Shown here piece after piece: positions 34,912 through 44,714 of a DNA stretch of 64,000 bases (position 1 is its first letter; the number at the start of each line of letters is the position of its first letter). Location of the stretch: NCBI RefSeq assembly GCF_001895925.1, contig NZ_MPPI01000005.1, positions 38,188 to 102,187 of the forward strand. Reading direction: 5' to 3'. The notes under the pieces are model-generated. The model saw only the letters and a program-made list of their open reading frames with translations, did no database searches and had not been told where the DNA came from. Source of the stretch: Phormidesmis priestleyi ULC007 (GTDB lineage Bacteria; Cyanobacteriota; Cyanobacteriia; Leptolyngbyales; Leptolyngbyaceae). The position numbers and the translations under genes were made by a program.

Positions 34912-36180
34912 TTACTGATTTATTAGGGGTTCGCTTAACAGTTTTCGACGCAGATGATCCAGGGCACTAGAGGCGCTAACGTGCCGCACCCATTCCCGTC
35001 CGCGTGCCCCAAACTGATGAGCAAAGCTTGTTACCTGCTCGTCCGGGCCCGCTAACCCAATGTAGACTAATCCCACAGGTTTAGTTTCAGTGCCGCCTTC
35101 GGGCCCGGCGATGCCTGTAATGCTGATTCCCCAAGTGGTGTTGAGGCGCGATCGTACACCCACTGCCATTTGCTGCGCCACGACTTCGCTGACGGCTCCA
35201 TGCTGCGCCAGAGTTTCGGGATCAATGCCCAAAAGTGCGACTTTTGCTGAATTGTCATAGGAAATCACGCCACCCCAAAAATAGCGAGAGCTACCAGAAA
35301 CGCTGGTGAGCATTTGCCCCAAGCCGCCTCCGGTGCAAGATTCGGCGACACTGAGGGTCGTTTGAGTAACGTTGAGCAGTTCACCGACCACCGACGCGAT
35401 CGTGTCTTCATCCCTGCCATAGCAATCTAATCCGCCAATCTGCCTGAGCTGTTCTTCGATCGGGGCAATGATTTGATTTGCTGCCTCTTGAGAAGGCGCT
35501 TTCGCAGAAATGCGGAGTTTGACTTCGCCAAAATTAGCATAGGGCGCAACGGTGGGATTTTGCAGCTCAAAAAAATCTGAGACTTTTTCTGCCAGACTCG
35601 ACTCTGCCAGCCCCCAAAACTTTAAGAGGCGACTCACAATAATTTCTGAACCCCACCCCTGGCTTTTGAGATAAGGCACCGCCGTTTGCCGCCACATCTC
35701 AATCATCTCAGTGGGCACACCCGGAAACGTGAGAATGGTCAGATGCGATCGCGGCTGCCAAATCATGCCCGGAGCGCTGCCCACTGGGTTGTAAAGAACT
35801 GCTGCCCCTTGGGGAATCAACGCTTGTTTGCGGTTGTTATCGGTCATTTCTCGCCCACGTTGAGCAAACTTTTGGGTAATGTCTGCAATCACTTCTGAGT
35901 TTTCAATCAGTGGCGTGTCAAAAAAATCGGCGATCGTCTCAGTCGTCAAATCATCAGGCGTAGGGCCCAATCCTCCAGTGAAAATCAGAATTTGGGATCG
36001 CTCAGAAGCAATGGCGATCGCATGCTTGAGACGATCGGGGTTATCGCCCACCACGGTCTGATAATAGTGAGGAATGCCCAACTGAGCGAGTTGCTGCGCG
36101 ATGAACTGAGCATTTGAGTTAAGAATGTTGCCCAGCAGCAACTCAGTGCCAACGCTGATAATTTCTGCGCTTGAACTCAT
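34912..36180 (-). CDS. cinA: CinA family protein (competence/damage-inducible protein A)
   Basis: 422 residues from ATG 36180 (MSSSAEIISVGTELLLGN); a longer frame to 36288 would overlap the next gene and is rejected. The N-terminal MoCF-like domain shows IFTGGLGPTPDDLT and FPGVPTEM. The C-terminal nicotinamide-nucleotide amidase-type domain shows SVAESCTGGGLGQMLTSVSG and ITGIAGPEGGTETKPVGLV. Role is NMN deamidation / pyridine nucleotide cleanup. Confidence 0.92.
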   Translation of the reverse strand: MSSSAEIISVGTELLLGNILNSNAQFIAQQLAQLGIPHYYQTVVGDNPDRLKHAIAIASERSQILIFTGGLGPTPDDLTTETIADFFDTPLIENSEVIADITQKFAQRGREMTDNNRKQALIPQGAAVLYNPVGSAPGMIWQPRSHLTILTFPGVPTEMIEMWRQTAVPYLKSQGWGSEIIVSRLLKFWGLAESSLAEKVSDFFELQNPTVAPYANFGEVKLRISAKAPSQEAANQIIAPIEEQLRQIGGLDCYGRDEDTIASVVGELLNVTQTTLSVAESCTGGGLGQMLTSVSGSSRYFWGGVISYDNSAKVALLGIDPETLAQHGAVSEVVAQQMAVGVRSRLNTTWGISITGIAGPEGGTETKPVGLVYIGLAGPDEQVTSFAHQFGARGREWVRHVSASSALDHLRRKLLSEPLINQ

Positions 36181-36211
36181 AGAGAATAAAACTGAGGGGC
36201 TGAAAGTTTGA

Positions 36212-37255
36212 TCATCTCGCGACTCGCCAGACTTGCCAACTCGTGAAACTGAGCAGAGCCGTCGCCGCGATCGCATAGGCAAAACCACTTGGCATTCCTG
36301 AGACCGCCAGGGCTAAACTACCGACCCACAAAGTCAGCGAGTAGATAAAGAGCACTGCTAACCGATGAGACAGCCCCGCCTTGAGGAGACGATGATGAAG
36401 GTGACGTTTGTCAGCAATAAACGGAGACTTGCCGTGACGGAGGCGATCGAAAATTACCGCTGACATATCAATAATCGGCACCGCCAAAATCACATAAGGC
36501 AGCAAAACCGCGACCGTTGTCACACTTTTCACCAGCCCAATTACGCCCACTCCAGCCAGGGTGAACCCGATAAAATAGGCTCCTCCATCCCCCATAAAAA
36601 TCTGAGCGGGGTTGAAGTTGTAGCGCAAAAATCCTAGCGTTCCACCTGCTAGCGCTGCCGCGATCAGAGCTGCTGCGGGCTGTTGCATAAAGAGACAGGT
36701 GATCAGCATCACAACCGCAGCAATGCCAGAAACGCCTGCCGCTAACCCGTCTAAGCCATCGATCCAGTTAACCGCGTTTGCCATCCCGACTAGCCAGATC
36801 ACCGTAATCGGCAAACTAATCCAGTCAGCGAGGGGAAACAAACCAGAGAGCGGATTGGTCAAAAACTCAATTTGCACCCCCGCTTTCCAGGCGAGGCTGG
36901 CAACTATAACTTGCAAAATTAATCGTGTTTTAGGCGACAAATTAAATAAATCGTCTGCGAGTCCGATCAAGAAGAAAGCAAGTCCGCCGATCGTTACGCC
37001 CCAGACTTCATATTCTTTACCGGGTGGCAAGATGCCAAATCCGCCAGTCCACCACACAACTAGCAGTGCAGAGACGACTCCTAAAAAGATCGACACACCA
37101 CCGAGGCGCACCATTGGGCGTTGATGGACTTTGCGACCTCCAGGGAGATCGACCCGTCCGCTTTGCAGGGCAATCTTCTTGACGAGCGGGGTGCTCCAGA
37201 AGACGACCAGCACAGAAACCGTGAATGCAATGAAGTGATACAGATGAAAGGGCAT
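36212..37255 (-). CDS. WecA/TagO-type undecaprenyl-phosphate sugar-1-phosphate transferase (GT4/MraY superfamily)
   Basis: 347 residues, about 10-11 membrane helices. MraY-superfamily motifs: GGRKVHQRPMVRLGG near the start, GLADDLFNLSPKTRL, NAVNWIDGLDGLAAGVS, GFLRYNFNPAQIFMGDGGAY and the cytoplasmic HLHHRLLKAGLSHR. HHR-type loops are typical of WecA-like enzymes that start O-antigen, exopolysaccharide or teichoic acid chains by transferring a sugar-1-phosphate to undecaprenyl phosphate. It lies 31 bp upstream of cinA and is probably in the same operon. Confidence 0.9.
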   Translation of the reverse strand: MPFHLYHFIAFTVSVLVVFWSTPLVKKIALQSGRVDLPGGRKVHQRPMVRLGGVSIFLGVVSALLVVWWTGGFGILPPGKEYEVWGVTIGGLAFFLIGLADDLFNLSPKTRLILQVIVASLAWKAGVQIEFLTNPLSGLFPLADWISLPITVIWLVGMANAVNWIDGLDGLAAGVSGIAAVVMLITCLFMQQPAAALIAAALAGGTLGFLRYNFNPAQIFMGDGGAYFIGFTLAGVGVIGLVKSVTTVAVLLPYVILAVPIIDMSAVIFDRLRHGKSPFIADKRHLHHRLLKAGLSHRLAVLFIYSLTLWVGSLALAVSGMPSGFAYAIAATALLSFTSWQVWRVAR

Positions 37256-37433
37256 CTGAAATAGCAGTAGGGAGGACAGTTGAGTTGTCAGGCAGAGTTT
37301 ACTACATCTCAGATGATACTCAGCAAAGAATTATTAAGCACAACTATTTTGGTAGCGTTGCTAAAAAACTTGTTTGGAGATGTAGGTGACGGGATGGAGT
37401 CCCTAAAAACTGCAAGTCTAGGTTAAATAAACA

Positions 37434-37462
37434 CAAAATAGGGCACTCGTCAGAATGCCCTA
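37434..37462 (-). terminator. Terminator downstream of glyA
   Basis: TAGGGCA / TGCCCTA stem (37439-37445 and 37456-37462) around CTCGTCAGAA, followed on the minus strand by TTTTGTGTTT. It lies about 60 bp after the glyA stop. Confidence 0.7.
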
Positions 37463-37524
37463 CTGTTATATTTCTTCTTGGTTACTGAGTAACCGGAAAA
37501 ACACTGGGATCGTAGCCCTTCTGC

Positions 37525-38808
37525 TTAGACCAGTGCCGGGACGGGCTGAGAAAGATGGGGATAGAGCGGAAATCGATCGCAGAGCGCAGCAACGCGGCGG
37601 CGACAATCTTGAGCAACCGTCTCATCATCGGGACTGAGGAGACGATCGGCGATGATGTTCGCGATCTCCGTAAACTCAGTTGTGCCCATGCCGCGAGTGG
37701 TCATTGCCGGAGAACCCAATCTTAGACCACTGGTAACAAATGGCGAGGCTGGGTCGAAGGGCACCGTGTTTTTGTTTGCCGTGATATTGACCCCGCTCAC
37801 GAGTTGGTCAGCGAGTTTGCCCGTCATGTCGATCGATCGCAGGTCTACCAGCATTAAGTGATTGTCAGTGCCGCCCGAAACAATTTTGAACTGACGTTGC
37901 TGAAGCTGGGCTGCCATCGCTTTGGCGTTTTCAATCACGTGGGCGCAGTAGGTTTTAAACTCTGGCTTGAGTGCCTCACCAAAGGCGACTGCTTTACCCG
38001 CAATGACGTGTTCTAACGGCCCGCCTTGTGAACCGGGGAAGACGGCTTTATCGAGTTGCTTGCCTAAGTCAGCATCACGAGTGAGAATCAACCCGCCTCT
38101 GGGCCCGCGTAGGGTTTTGTGAGTCGTCGTCGTAACTACATCACAATAAGGCACGGGGTTTGGGTGAAGTCCGGTGGCAACAAGTCCGGCAATATGAGCG
38201 ATGTCAGCTAGTAAATAAGCCCCAATTTCATCAGCGATCGCGCGAAACTTATCAAACTCAATCACTCGTGGATAAGCTGAATATCCACAGATCAGCAGTT
38301 TGGGACGATGCTTGAGGGCTAACTCTCGAATCCGATCGTAGTCAAGCTGCTCGGTTTCTTGGCTCACCCCATAATCAGAGACGTTAAACCACTTGCCCGA
38401 TACATTCACTGGCGACCCGTGGGTCAAATGTCCCCCGTGGGACAAATCCATGCCCATGATCGTGTCACCGGGCTGGAGGAGCGCTAAAAATACGGCAAAA
38501 TTTGCTTGTGCGCCTGAGTGAGGCTGCACGTTGGCGTGAGCGGCTCCAAATAGTTGTTTGGCACGATCGATGGCTAACTGCTCAATGCGATCGACAAACT
38601 CACACCCTCCGTAATAGCGCTTACCGGGCAGCCCCTCTGCATATTTATTGGTCAGCACTGAGCCTTGGGCTGCCATCACCGCAGGAGACGTAAAGTTTTC
38701 GCTGGCAATCAGTTCGAGGTGATCCTGCTGCCGATGTAGCTCCTGCTGAATTAGCTCGGCGATCGCGGGGTCAGCAGTTGTCAGGAAGTCTGAGTTGGTC
38801 TGAGTCAC
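37525..38808 (-). CDS. glyA: Serine hydroxymethyltransferase
   Basis: 427 residues. [39 protein letters not shown] and the PLP-lysine segment [14 protein letters not shown] are all intact. It interconverts serine and glycine with tetrahydrofolate and also works in photorespiratory glycine use. Transcribed alone, with a terminator at 37434. Confidence 0.97.
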   Translation of the reverse strand: MTQTNSDFLTTADPAIAELIQQELHRQQDHLELIASENFTSPAVMAAQGSVLTNKYAEGLPGKRYYGGCEFVDRIEQLAIDRAKQLFGAAHANVQPHSGAQANFAVFLALLQPGDTIMGMDLSHGGHLTHGSPVNVSGKWFNVSDYGVSQETEQLDYDRIRELALKHRPKLLICGYSAYPRVIEFDKFRAIADEIGAYLLADIAHIAGLVATGLHPNPVPYCDVVTTTTHKTLRGPRGGLILTRDADLGKQLDKAVFPGSQGGPLEHVIAGKAVAFGEALKPEFKTYCAHVIENAKAMAAQLQQRQFKIVSGGTDNHLMLVDLRSIDMTGKLADQLVSGVNITANKNTVPFDPASPFVTSGLRLGSPAMTTRGMGTTEFTEIANIIADRLLSPDDETVAQDCRRRVAALCDRFPLYPHLSQPVPALV

Positions 38809-38947
38809 TGAGCAAATTCCTAAATTTAGAGGGTGAAACTATTATTCTGTCAAAGCCAGATTAACAGTAGAGCTTTCTGAGAAATCGATCATAACGCCGT
38901 TTGTTTGAGACTTGGTGAGGCAATCATGAAGTTCGTAGAAAATTTTG

Positions 38948-39172
38948 TCAGGCAATTTGCAGCGCTTGTCCAAACCTTTTTGGTTCTGGTAAAGGTTCGC
39001 CTGCTTTCAAGGCTGACTCTACTAATAGTTCTAAAACTTCCTGAGCATTCTTAAACGCCTCGTCATAGGTGTCACCGTGGGTACAGGGTTGCATGACCTC
39101 TGTGAATTCAGGTAACAGGACGACAAAACACTGATCTTCTTCTGACCACTGAACAACGATCGTATATTTCAT
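38948..39172 (-). CDS. HicB-family antitoxin-like protein (orphan)
   Basis: 74 residues: [40 protein letters not shown] and [20 protein letters not shown]. This is the HicB partial RNase H-like fold, lacking an extra DNA-binding domain. No hicA toxin gene is next to it; the bases upstream hold only a short frame ([20 protein letters not shown]) joined to its start and overlapping the glmU start region. Such orphan HicB genes are common in cyanobacteria. Divergent from glmU. Confidence 0.75.
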   Translation of the reverse strand: MKYTIVVQWSEEDQCFVVLLPEFTEVMQPCTHGDTYDEAFKNAQEVLELLVESALKAGEPLPEPKRFGQALQIA

Positions 39173-39277
39173 TCTTCTAGTCCCTCCTTTAAATCTATCT
39201 TGTCAGTATCGTGCTCTGAGTGGAAACAATGCCCAGAGGCAAGGTATACTCCGTTGGAGTTATTGACAGAGAAAATG

Positions 39278-40666
39278 ATGGTAGCGGTAGCAATCTTGGC
39301 GGCTGGGCGAGGAACGCGCATGAAATCGGACTTGCCTAAAGTCCTGCACTGCTTGGGAAGTCGATCGCTGGTTGAGCGAGTGTTAGATGGGGCGGCTGAA
39401 ATCAACCCAGTGCGACGGTTGGTGATTGTGGGCTATCGGGCAGATTTAGTCAAAGAGGCAATGACTAGCCAGGGCGATCGCTATGCTGAGGTGGAGTTTG
39501 TTGAGCAGACTGAGCAGTTGGGCACCGGACACGCCATTCAACAATTGCTGTCGCCTCTCAAAGGGTTTGAAGGAAACTTGCTCGTTTTAAACGGCGACGT
39601 GCCATTGCTGAGACCTGCAACACTGCAACGATTACTAGAGACTCATCAGAAACACAATAACGCTGCAACTATTCTAACGGCTCAGGTTCCTGATCCTAAA
39701 GGATATGGACGGGTCTTTTGCAACGGAAATAATATTCTGACTCAGATTGTAGAAGACCGTGATTGTAGCCCTGCTCAAGCGCAAAATCGGCGAGTCAATG
39801 CTGGAATTTACTGCTTTCGCTGGCAAGATTTAGAAGCCGTTTTGCCAAACCTGACGAGCGATAACAGTCAGCAAGAATATTATCTGACCGACGCGGTAAA
39901 TTATCTCAACCCAGTCATGACGGTGGATGTTGACGATTATCAAGAAATTTTGGGCATCAACGATCGCAAACAACTCGCCACCGCCTACGGCATTTTGCAA
40001 ACCCGCATTAAAGATGATTGGATGGCGCGAGGTGTGACGCTCATTGACCCAGACAGCATCACGATCGAAGACCCTGTTCATCTCGAAGCCGATGTAGTGA
40101 TTGAGCCGCAAACTCATCTGCGAGGCGAAACGGTTATTCAAACCAAAAGCCGCATCGGGCCGGGCAGCCTGATCGAAAATAGCCAGATCGGGGAAAATGT
40201 CACGGTTCTCTTTTCGGTTGTGACAGATAGTGTAGTCAAGTCTGGCGCTCGAATTGGGCCCTATGCCCATCTTCGGGGTCATGCCGAAGTCGGTGCGGAC
40301 TGTCGGATTGGCAACTTTGTAGAGTTGAAGAATTCCACTTTGGGCGATCGCACCAATGCCTCTCACTTATCTTATTTAGGCGATGCCACGATCGGAACAC
40401 AAGTCAACATCGGCGGCGGCACGATCACCGCGAATTATGACGGCGTGAAGAAGCACCGCACCACGATCGGCGATCGCAGCAAAACCGGAGTCAATAATGC
40501 GCTGATTGCGCCGCTCACCATTGGCGAAGATGTGACGATCGCCGCAGGTTCAACAATCAGCGAAGATGTGCCTAATGACTGTTTGGCGATCGCACGGGCG
40601 CGTCAAGTCATCAAGCACGGGTGGCGATTGAAGGCGCGATCGTCAGAGGGTTCTAAGCAATCGTAA
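39278..40666 (+). CDS. glmU: Bifunctional N-acetylglucosamine-1-phosphate uridyltransferase / glucosamine-1-phosphate acetyltransferase
   Basis: 462 residues from the second of two adjacent ATGs (39275 is the alternative). The N-terminal nucleotidyltransferase has [20 protein letters not shown] and [13 protein letters not shown]. The C-terminal left-handed beta-helix has hexapeptide repeats and [18 protein letters not shown] with the catalytic region. It makes UDP-GlcNAc for peptidoglycan and lipopolysaccharide. The frame could extend upstream, but no ribosome site supports that. Confidence 0.95.
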   Translation: MVAVAILAAGRGTRMKSDLPKVLHCLGSRSLVERVLDGAAEINPVRRLVIVGYRADLVKEAMTSQGDRYAEVEFVEQTEQLGTGHAIQQLLSPLKGFEGNLLVLNGDVPLLRPATLQRLLETHQKHNNAATILTAQVPDPKGYGRVFCNGNNILTQIVEDRDCSPAQAQNRRVNAGIYCFRWQDLEAVLPNLTSDNSQQEYYLTDAVNYLNPVMTVDVDDYQEILGINDRKQLATAYGILQTRIKDDWMARGVTLIDPDSITIEDPVHLEADVVIEPQTHLRGETVIQTKSRIGPGSLIENSQIGENVTVLFSVVTDSVVKSGARIGPYAHLRGHAEVGADCRIGNFVELKNSTLGDRTNASHLSYLGDATIGTQVNIGGGTITANYDGVKKHRTTIGDRSKTGVNNALIAPLTIGEDVTIAAGSTISEDVPNDCLAIARARQVIKHGWRLKARSSEGSKQS

Positions 40667-40679
40667 ATCCGACTCAGAA

Positions 40680-41633
40680 CTAGACCGCAGAAACCTGCAT
40701 TCCTTCTGCCATATCTAGCGTGTCGGCAATTTTTTCGCCTGTGTGATAAGCCGCTAACAGAACTTCGCTGGTTTTGCCCCACGCGATCGCGCCCGTTGCA
40801 TCTAGCCCGATCGCGCCTAGATCGCGGTCATTTTTGTGTGCCTCGGTCAGCGATCGCTCAAACGCCGCTTTTAGCGATAACCCATCGGTGACGCGCACCA
40901 CAATTCGGACGGCGAGACACTCGTCGATAATGTCTTCCCCAATGCCCGTGCAGCTAATGCCCGCTTGTGCCGTCGCGTAATTTCCCGCAGGCATCGCAGA
41001 ATCGCTGACTCGCCCCACTCGCTCAAAGCCTTTGCCCCCCGTAGAAGTGCCTGCGGAGATTCTGCCCTGACTGTCTAGCGCTACTACTCCGATCGTGCCG
41101 CGTCCTGCGTCATCACTGACTAGTTCGCGCTCTGCGACCACGCCTGCCATTGCTTTATCAAAATTCCCAGCGCGTTCTTGAATCCACTCTTGCAGACGCA
41201 GATCGGTAGTGGGATCATAAAGCGGAATTTGCAATTCTCGCAGCAATTCAGCCGAGCCGTAGTCTGAGAGAATGCGATCGTCAAAATCTTGCAGAAACAA
41301 CGCCAGGTCGATCGGATGCCTGACCCGAGCGGTATTGATCACACCACTAAACTTTTGAGTCGTGCCATTCATCAAAGCAGCGCTCATGCGAATCTGCCCA
41401 TCTGATTGCAGCACCGAGCCTGTGCCAGCATTAAATCGCGGATCGTCTTCTAAAAGCTGACAGCCTCGCACTACGGCAGCTTGAGCCGTTGCCCCTTCTT
41501 GCAGCAAGAGATAGACTTCCTCAATCACCTGATAGAGCGACTGCCGAACAGCTTCGGCTCCGCCTTTTCCCTTTAAGGAGCTACCTGCCCCGCCGTGAAT
41601 AATCAGCTTGGGCTGAACCCGATCGCTCGTCAT
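40680..41633 (-). CDS. Isoaspartyl peptidase / plant-type L-asparaginase (Ntn hydrolase)
   Basis: 317 residues. IIHGGAGS near the N-terminus, GCQLLEDDPRFNAGTGSVLQ, the autocleavage/nucleophile site GRGTIGVVALD (Thr becomes N-terminal of the beta subunit) and GGKGFERVGRVSDSAMPAGN. It matures into alpha and beta chains and removes beta-aspartyl residues or asparagine amide. Converges on glmU, with 13 bp between stops. Confidence 0.9.
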   Translation of the reverse strand: MTSDRVQPKLIIHGGAGSSLKGKGGAEAVRQSLYQVIEEVYLLLQEGATAQAAVVRGCQLLEDDPRFNAGTGSVLQSDGQIRMSAALMNGTTQKFSGVINTARVRHPIDLALFLQDFDDRILSDYGSAELLRELQIPLYDPTTDLRLQEWIQERAGNFDKAMAGVVAERELVSDDAGRGTIGVVALDSQGRISAGTSTGGKGFERVGRVSDSAMPAGNYATAQAGISCTGIGEDIIDECLAVRIVVRVTDGLSLKAAFERSLTEAHKNDRDLGAIGLDATGAIAWGKTSEVLLAAYHTGEKIADTLDMAEGMQVSAV

Positions 41634-41651
41634 AGATAGAACCTCGAAACG

Positions 41652-41718
41652 TGAATGGTGACTCGCTAGAGCAATAAATCAAACGTTTATTATCGTCGAA
41701 CGAGTCACCATTCACCGA
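41652..41718 (-). terminator. Long hairpin downstream of ftsH
   Basis: GTGAATGGTGACTCG and CGAGTCACCATTCAC pair over 15 bp, enclosing a second small ATAAA/TTTAT pairing around AACG. It lies directly after the ftsH stop (41723) and before the asparaginase start. No long T-run, so it may act as a 3' processing or stability element rather than a simple terminator. Confidence 0.65.
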
Positions 41719-41722
41719 TCGA

Positions 41723-43633
41723 TTAGCCAGCGACCTCTGCGGCTTGCGGCACTTCACGATAATCTGCCACGATCTTGCGGAACTGATCGCCCTCGATCGT
41801 TTCCTGCTCTAACAGCATCTCGACTAAGCGATCGACTAGGGGGCGATTGTCACGAATCAGGCGACGGGCTTCTGAATAGCACTGCATGGCGATCGCGCGC
41901 ACCTGTTCGTCAATTTGGTTTGCTATCTCCTCAGAATATTCTGATCGGGGCGAAAGACCGCGACCCAAGAAAACTTCGCCCGAAGAGGAGCCTTCAAGGG
42001 CAACCAAACCCATATCAGACATTCCATAACGAGTTACCATCTCTCGCGCCAGGTCAGCCACGGCTCTGATATCACCACTAGCGCCTGCCGTCACTTCGGA
42101 TTCGCCAAAGATTTCTTCTTCAGCCGCTCGACCGCCCAGAGACATGGTGATGCGATCGGTCATCCACGATCGGGTATAGAGTCCGCTGTCGATCATTTCT
42201 TCATTAAAGGCTTGCTGAGCAAACCCGCCAATGCCGCCCGATCGCGGAATAATCGTGACTTTGTTAAGCGGGTCAGAATTTTTCAACAGCGTCATCAGCA
42301 GAGCGTGACCGACTTCGTGATAAGCGATCAGGCGTTTTTTCTTGCTGTCGAGCAGAGGGGTGAGCGTCAGACCGATCGTAATCCGGTCGATCGCGTCGTC
42401 GATCTCTAGTGAAGTAATCTCATCTTTGCGGCGGCGTGCGGTGAGAATAGCGGCTTCGTTGAGCAGATTCGCTAACTCGGCACCAGAGAAGCCAGGAGTG
42501 CGACGGGCAACCGTTTCCATCGAGACTTCTGGAGCGAGTTTTTTGTTACGGGCGTGAACGTCTAAAATTCTCAGTCGCCCTTTATAGTTGGGCAAATCAA
42601 CATTGACTTGGCGATCGAAGCGACCCGGACGCAGCAAGGCAGAATCCAACACATCAGGACGATTCGTTGCCGCGATAATAATGATGCCCGTGTTACCTTC
42701 AAACCCATCCATCTCGGTCAACAACTGGTTGAGCGTTTGCTCTCGCTCATCGTTGCCGCCACCAATGCCCGTGCCACGCTGACGACCGACGGCATCAATT
42801 TCATCGATAAAGACAATGCAAGGCGCGTTCTCTTTGGCTTTCTTAAACAAGTCACGCACGCGAGACGCACCTACACCGACAAACATTTCAACGAATTCAG
42901 AGCCAGAGATTGAGAAAAACGGGACTCCGGCTTCCCCTGCGATCGCTTTTGCCAACAGAGTTTTGCCTGTTCCGGGCGGCCCAATTAACAAGGCACCTTT
43001 GGGAATTCGGGCCCCCACTGCTGTAAACCGCTCAGGCTTTTTCAAAAAGGTGACGACTTCTTGCAGTTCTTCTTTGGCTTCTTCGATGCCTGCCACGTCA
43101 TCAAACATCACGCCCGTCTTCGCCTCCATTTGGAACCGGGCGCGAGACTTGCCAAAACTCATCGCCTGCCCAGGGCCGCCCCCAGAGGAGTTGGTCGATC
43201 GTCGCAAAATCAACAACAGACCTGCAATCAGCAGCATAAACAGCAGCAGATTTGCCACTAAGCCCATAAGCACACTATTGTCAGCCGTGGGCTGAGAGTC
43301 AAAATTGACTTTGTTGTCTCTTAACCGCTCAATCAGCTCAGGGTTGCGCTCAAGCAAGGGCACTTCTATCAACGGATCGTTGGGTTTTTGCCCTTCTAGC
43401 TTGACTCTGGCGGTTTTTTGCGCTTCGTCAATTTCAACTTTTGTGACTTCACCCGCATCAATTTTTTTGAGCAATTGACTATAGCTCAGAGAGTCACGAG
43501 TGGATTGTGCGATCGCAGGCGTGCCAATCATGATGCTCTGGGCAATCACCCAGCCGATCATCACCATTTTGGTAGCAGCCGTTTGCTTGGGGGAAGTTCG
43601 TCGCGCTGATGCCTTTTTCCAGGAGCCTTTCAT
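41723..43633 (-). CDS. ftsH: ATP-dependent zinc metalloprotease FtsH
   Basis: 636 residues. An N-terminal hydrophobic/signal-like segment (about 22-43) and a second membrane helix at about 121-143 flank a periplasmic or lumenal domain. Then AAA+: Walker [10 protein letters not shown] (218-226), Walker B IVFIDEID (273-280), second region of homology [17 protein letters not shown]. Zinc site HEVGH at 439-443. Cyanobacterial FtsH hexamers degrade damaged photosystem II D1 and regulators; which paralogue this is cannot be fixed without comparison. Monocistronic. Confidence 0.95.
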   Translation of the reverse strand: MKGSWKKASARRTSPKQTAATKMVMIGWVIAQSIMIGTPAIAQSTRDSLSYSQLLKKIDAGEVTKVEIDEAQKTARVKLEGQKPNDPLIEVPLLERNPELIERLRDNKVNFDSQPTADNSVLMGLVANLLLFMLLIAGLLLILRRSTNSSGGGPGQAMSFGKSRARFQMEAKTGVMFDDVAGIEEAKEELQEVVTFLKKPERFTAVGARIPKGALLIGPPGTGKTLLAKAIAGEAGVPFFSISGSEFVEMFVGVGASRVRDLFKKAKENAPCIVFIDEIDAVGRQRGTGIGGGNDEREQTLNQLLTEMDGFEGNTGIIIIAATNRPDVLDSALLRPGRFDRQVNVDLPNYKGRLRILDVHARNKKLAPEVSMETVARRTPGFSGAELANLLNEAAILTARRRKDEITSLEIDDAIDRITIGLTLTPLLDSKKKRLIAYHEVGHALLMTLLKNSDPLNKVTIIPRSGGIGGFAQQAFNEEMIDSGLYTRSWMTDRITMSLGGRAAEEEIFGESEVTAGASGDIRAVADLAREMVTRYGMSDMGLVALEGSSSGEVFLGRGLSPRSEYSEEIANQIDEQVRAIAMQCYSEARRLIRDNRPLVDRLVEMLLEQETIEGDQFRKIVADYREVPQAAEVAG

Positions 43634-43759
43634 AGTCTATTGCTTGCCTTTTGTCTGCGGTGACTCAACCTCGCAGCTCTCGTGAGAATGGCTTCTCAGA
43701 GCGACGATTGTATCTAGTTTAACCTCGCAACTCAAAGAGCGAGTCAGAGAATAATTCTT

Positions 43760-44014
43760 TTAAAGCTCAGAAGCCGTGTCAGGAGCCACGATTTCTCCTT
43801 CCATCTGCATTAATGGCGATTCGTTTTTGATCAAGTCACTCAATTCGTGAAACTCTACGCCCATATGCTGACAAGCTTTTTCGAGTTCGTGTCGAAAGGT
43901 GTTGAGATCTTTGCCATAGCCACAGAGATGTGCGGTCGTTTCGATCCCTTGTTTAGCGTTGGCTCTTGCACAGTCAACTAGATCTAAGCCTTGTAGTGGA
44001 GTCGAGGCTGCCAT
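43760..44014 (-). CDS. Small conserved cyanobacterial protein (84 aa)
   Basis: ATG 44014 has a strong AGGAG site; a longer frame to 44113 does not. The protein reads LDLVDCARANAKQGIETTAH, LCGYGKDLNTFRHELEKACQ and HMGVEFHELSDLI. The CGYG and DCARANAKQG motifs recall a small cyanobacterial family of unknown function. It is soluble and helical. Likely an independent unit between ftsH and a toxin-antitoxin pair. Confidence 0.7.
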   Translation of the reverse strand: MAASTPLQGLDLVDCARANAKQGIETTAHLCGYGKDLNTFRHELEKACQHMGVEFHELSDLIKNESPLMQMEGEIVAPDTASEL

Positions 44015-44090
44015 AGTTACTCCTAAAGTTATGATCGATTTTTTTACTGTGCCATTGCGATCGCGGTTTTCTAATCCCTCTAAAGAGCGG

Positions 44091-44381
44091 TTATGGATGG
44101 GGAGTGATTGCAAGAATCGTCAGTGTCCCTTGCTCAAACCCATAGCACCAGAAAATTCTGAAGGCTGCCGGAGTTTTGTTCTCAACGTAGGCTTCAAAGA
44201 CTTCTCTCCCATCTGAACTAGAAAGAGACTCGTATTTATGAGTTTTTAAGCCGGGATGACGGAGATTGATCTCCATTAAGCCCAATGTCTTTAAAACTTT
44301 TTTGTATTTTCTGAGATCGGTTTGTTGAAGCTTAAATAATGCTGCCTCTGCTTCAGGCGAGAATTCCAACCGAAACTGCAT
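44091..44381 (-). CDS. RelE/ParE-type toxin-like protein
   Basis: 96 residues: MQFRLEFSPEAEAALFKLQQ start, LRHPGLKTHKYESL in the middle, and AAFRIFWCYGFEQGTLTILA with ITPHP at the end. The two-helix hairpin followed by a beta-sheet with R-I-F-W and a final His fits RelE/ParE-superfamily mRNA interferase or gyrase toxins. Its first base is the last base of the antitoxin gene, as in typical type II modules. Confidence 0.75.
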   Translation of the reverse strand: MQFRLEFSPEAEAALFKLQQTDLRKYKKVLKTLGLMEINLRHPGLKTHKYESLSSSDGREVFEAYVENKTPAAFRIFWCYGFEQGTLTILAITPHP

Positions 44382-44668
44382 CAGTCTTCAATGTCCAAGT
44401 CAGCGTGTTGGGCAAACGTGCCTAACGATCGTTGATTGCCCTCTGCAACCTGTTCAATTCCTTGCTGCACAGAAGAAAGTGCAGTCGAGTTCTGCCAAAG
44501 CCATTGCTCACGCTCAGGGAGATTGTCGATCGGGTCAAGCAAAATTTGCCCAGCATCGTTGACTAAAACTCGATAGCACTGCTCACTGGCTGCTGAACCT
44601 AGGTGAATATAACCTTCACGATTTACCTGAGTTTGTGATGCAAGACGAAAGGGTTTACCGATGGTCAT
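44381..44668 (-). CDS. Antitoxin-like partner of the RelE/ParE-type protein
   Basis: 95 residues. The N-terminal beta-rich region FRLASQTQVNREGYIHLG with VLVNDAGQILLDPIDNLPER could be a swapped-hairpin-like DNA-binding part. The helical C-terminus (SSVQQGIEQVAEGNQRSLGT) would wrap the toxin. It precedes the toxin and overlaps it by one base, the standard antitoxin-first order. Family not certain. Confidence 0.68.
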   Translation of the reverse strand: MTIGKPFRLASQTQVNREGYIHLGSAASEQCYRVLVNDAGQILLDPIDNLPEREQWLWQNSTALSSVQQGIEQVAEGNQRSLGTFAQHADLDIED

Positions 44669-44714
44669 AAAGGAGTTATACCTACCAAATCTGCTTCTAT
44701 TTTACCCACACGAA

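Noticed and set aside
34912..36288. N-terminally extended CinA overlapping the WecA/MraY-type gene
   Set aside because: The extra 36 residues overlap the next gene and look non-coding; MSSSAEIISVGTELLLGN at 36180 is the normal CinA start.
39169..39405. Minus-strand frame joined to the orphan hicB start, considered as a hicA remnant
   Set aside because: Most of it is antisense to the glmU N-terminus and the remaining residues ([20 protein letters not shown]) do not show the HicA dsRNA-binding motif.
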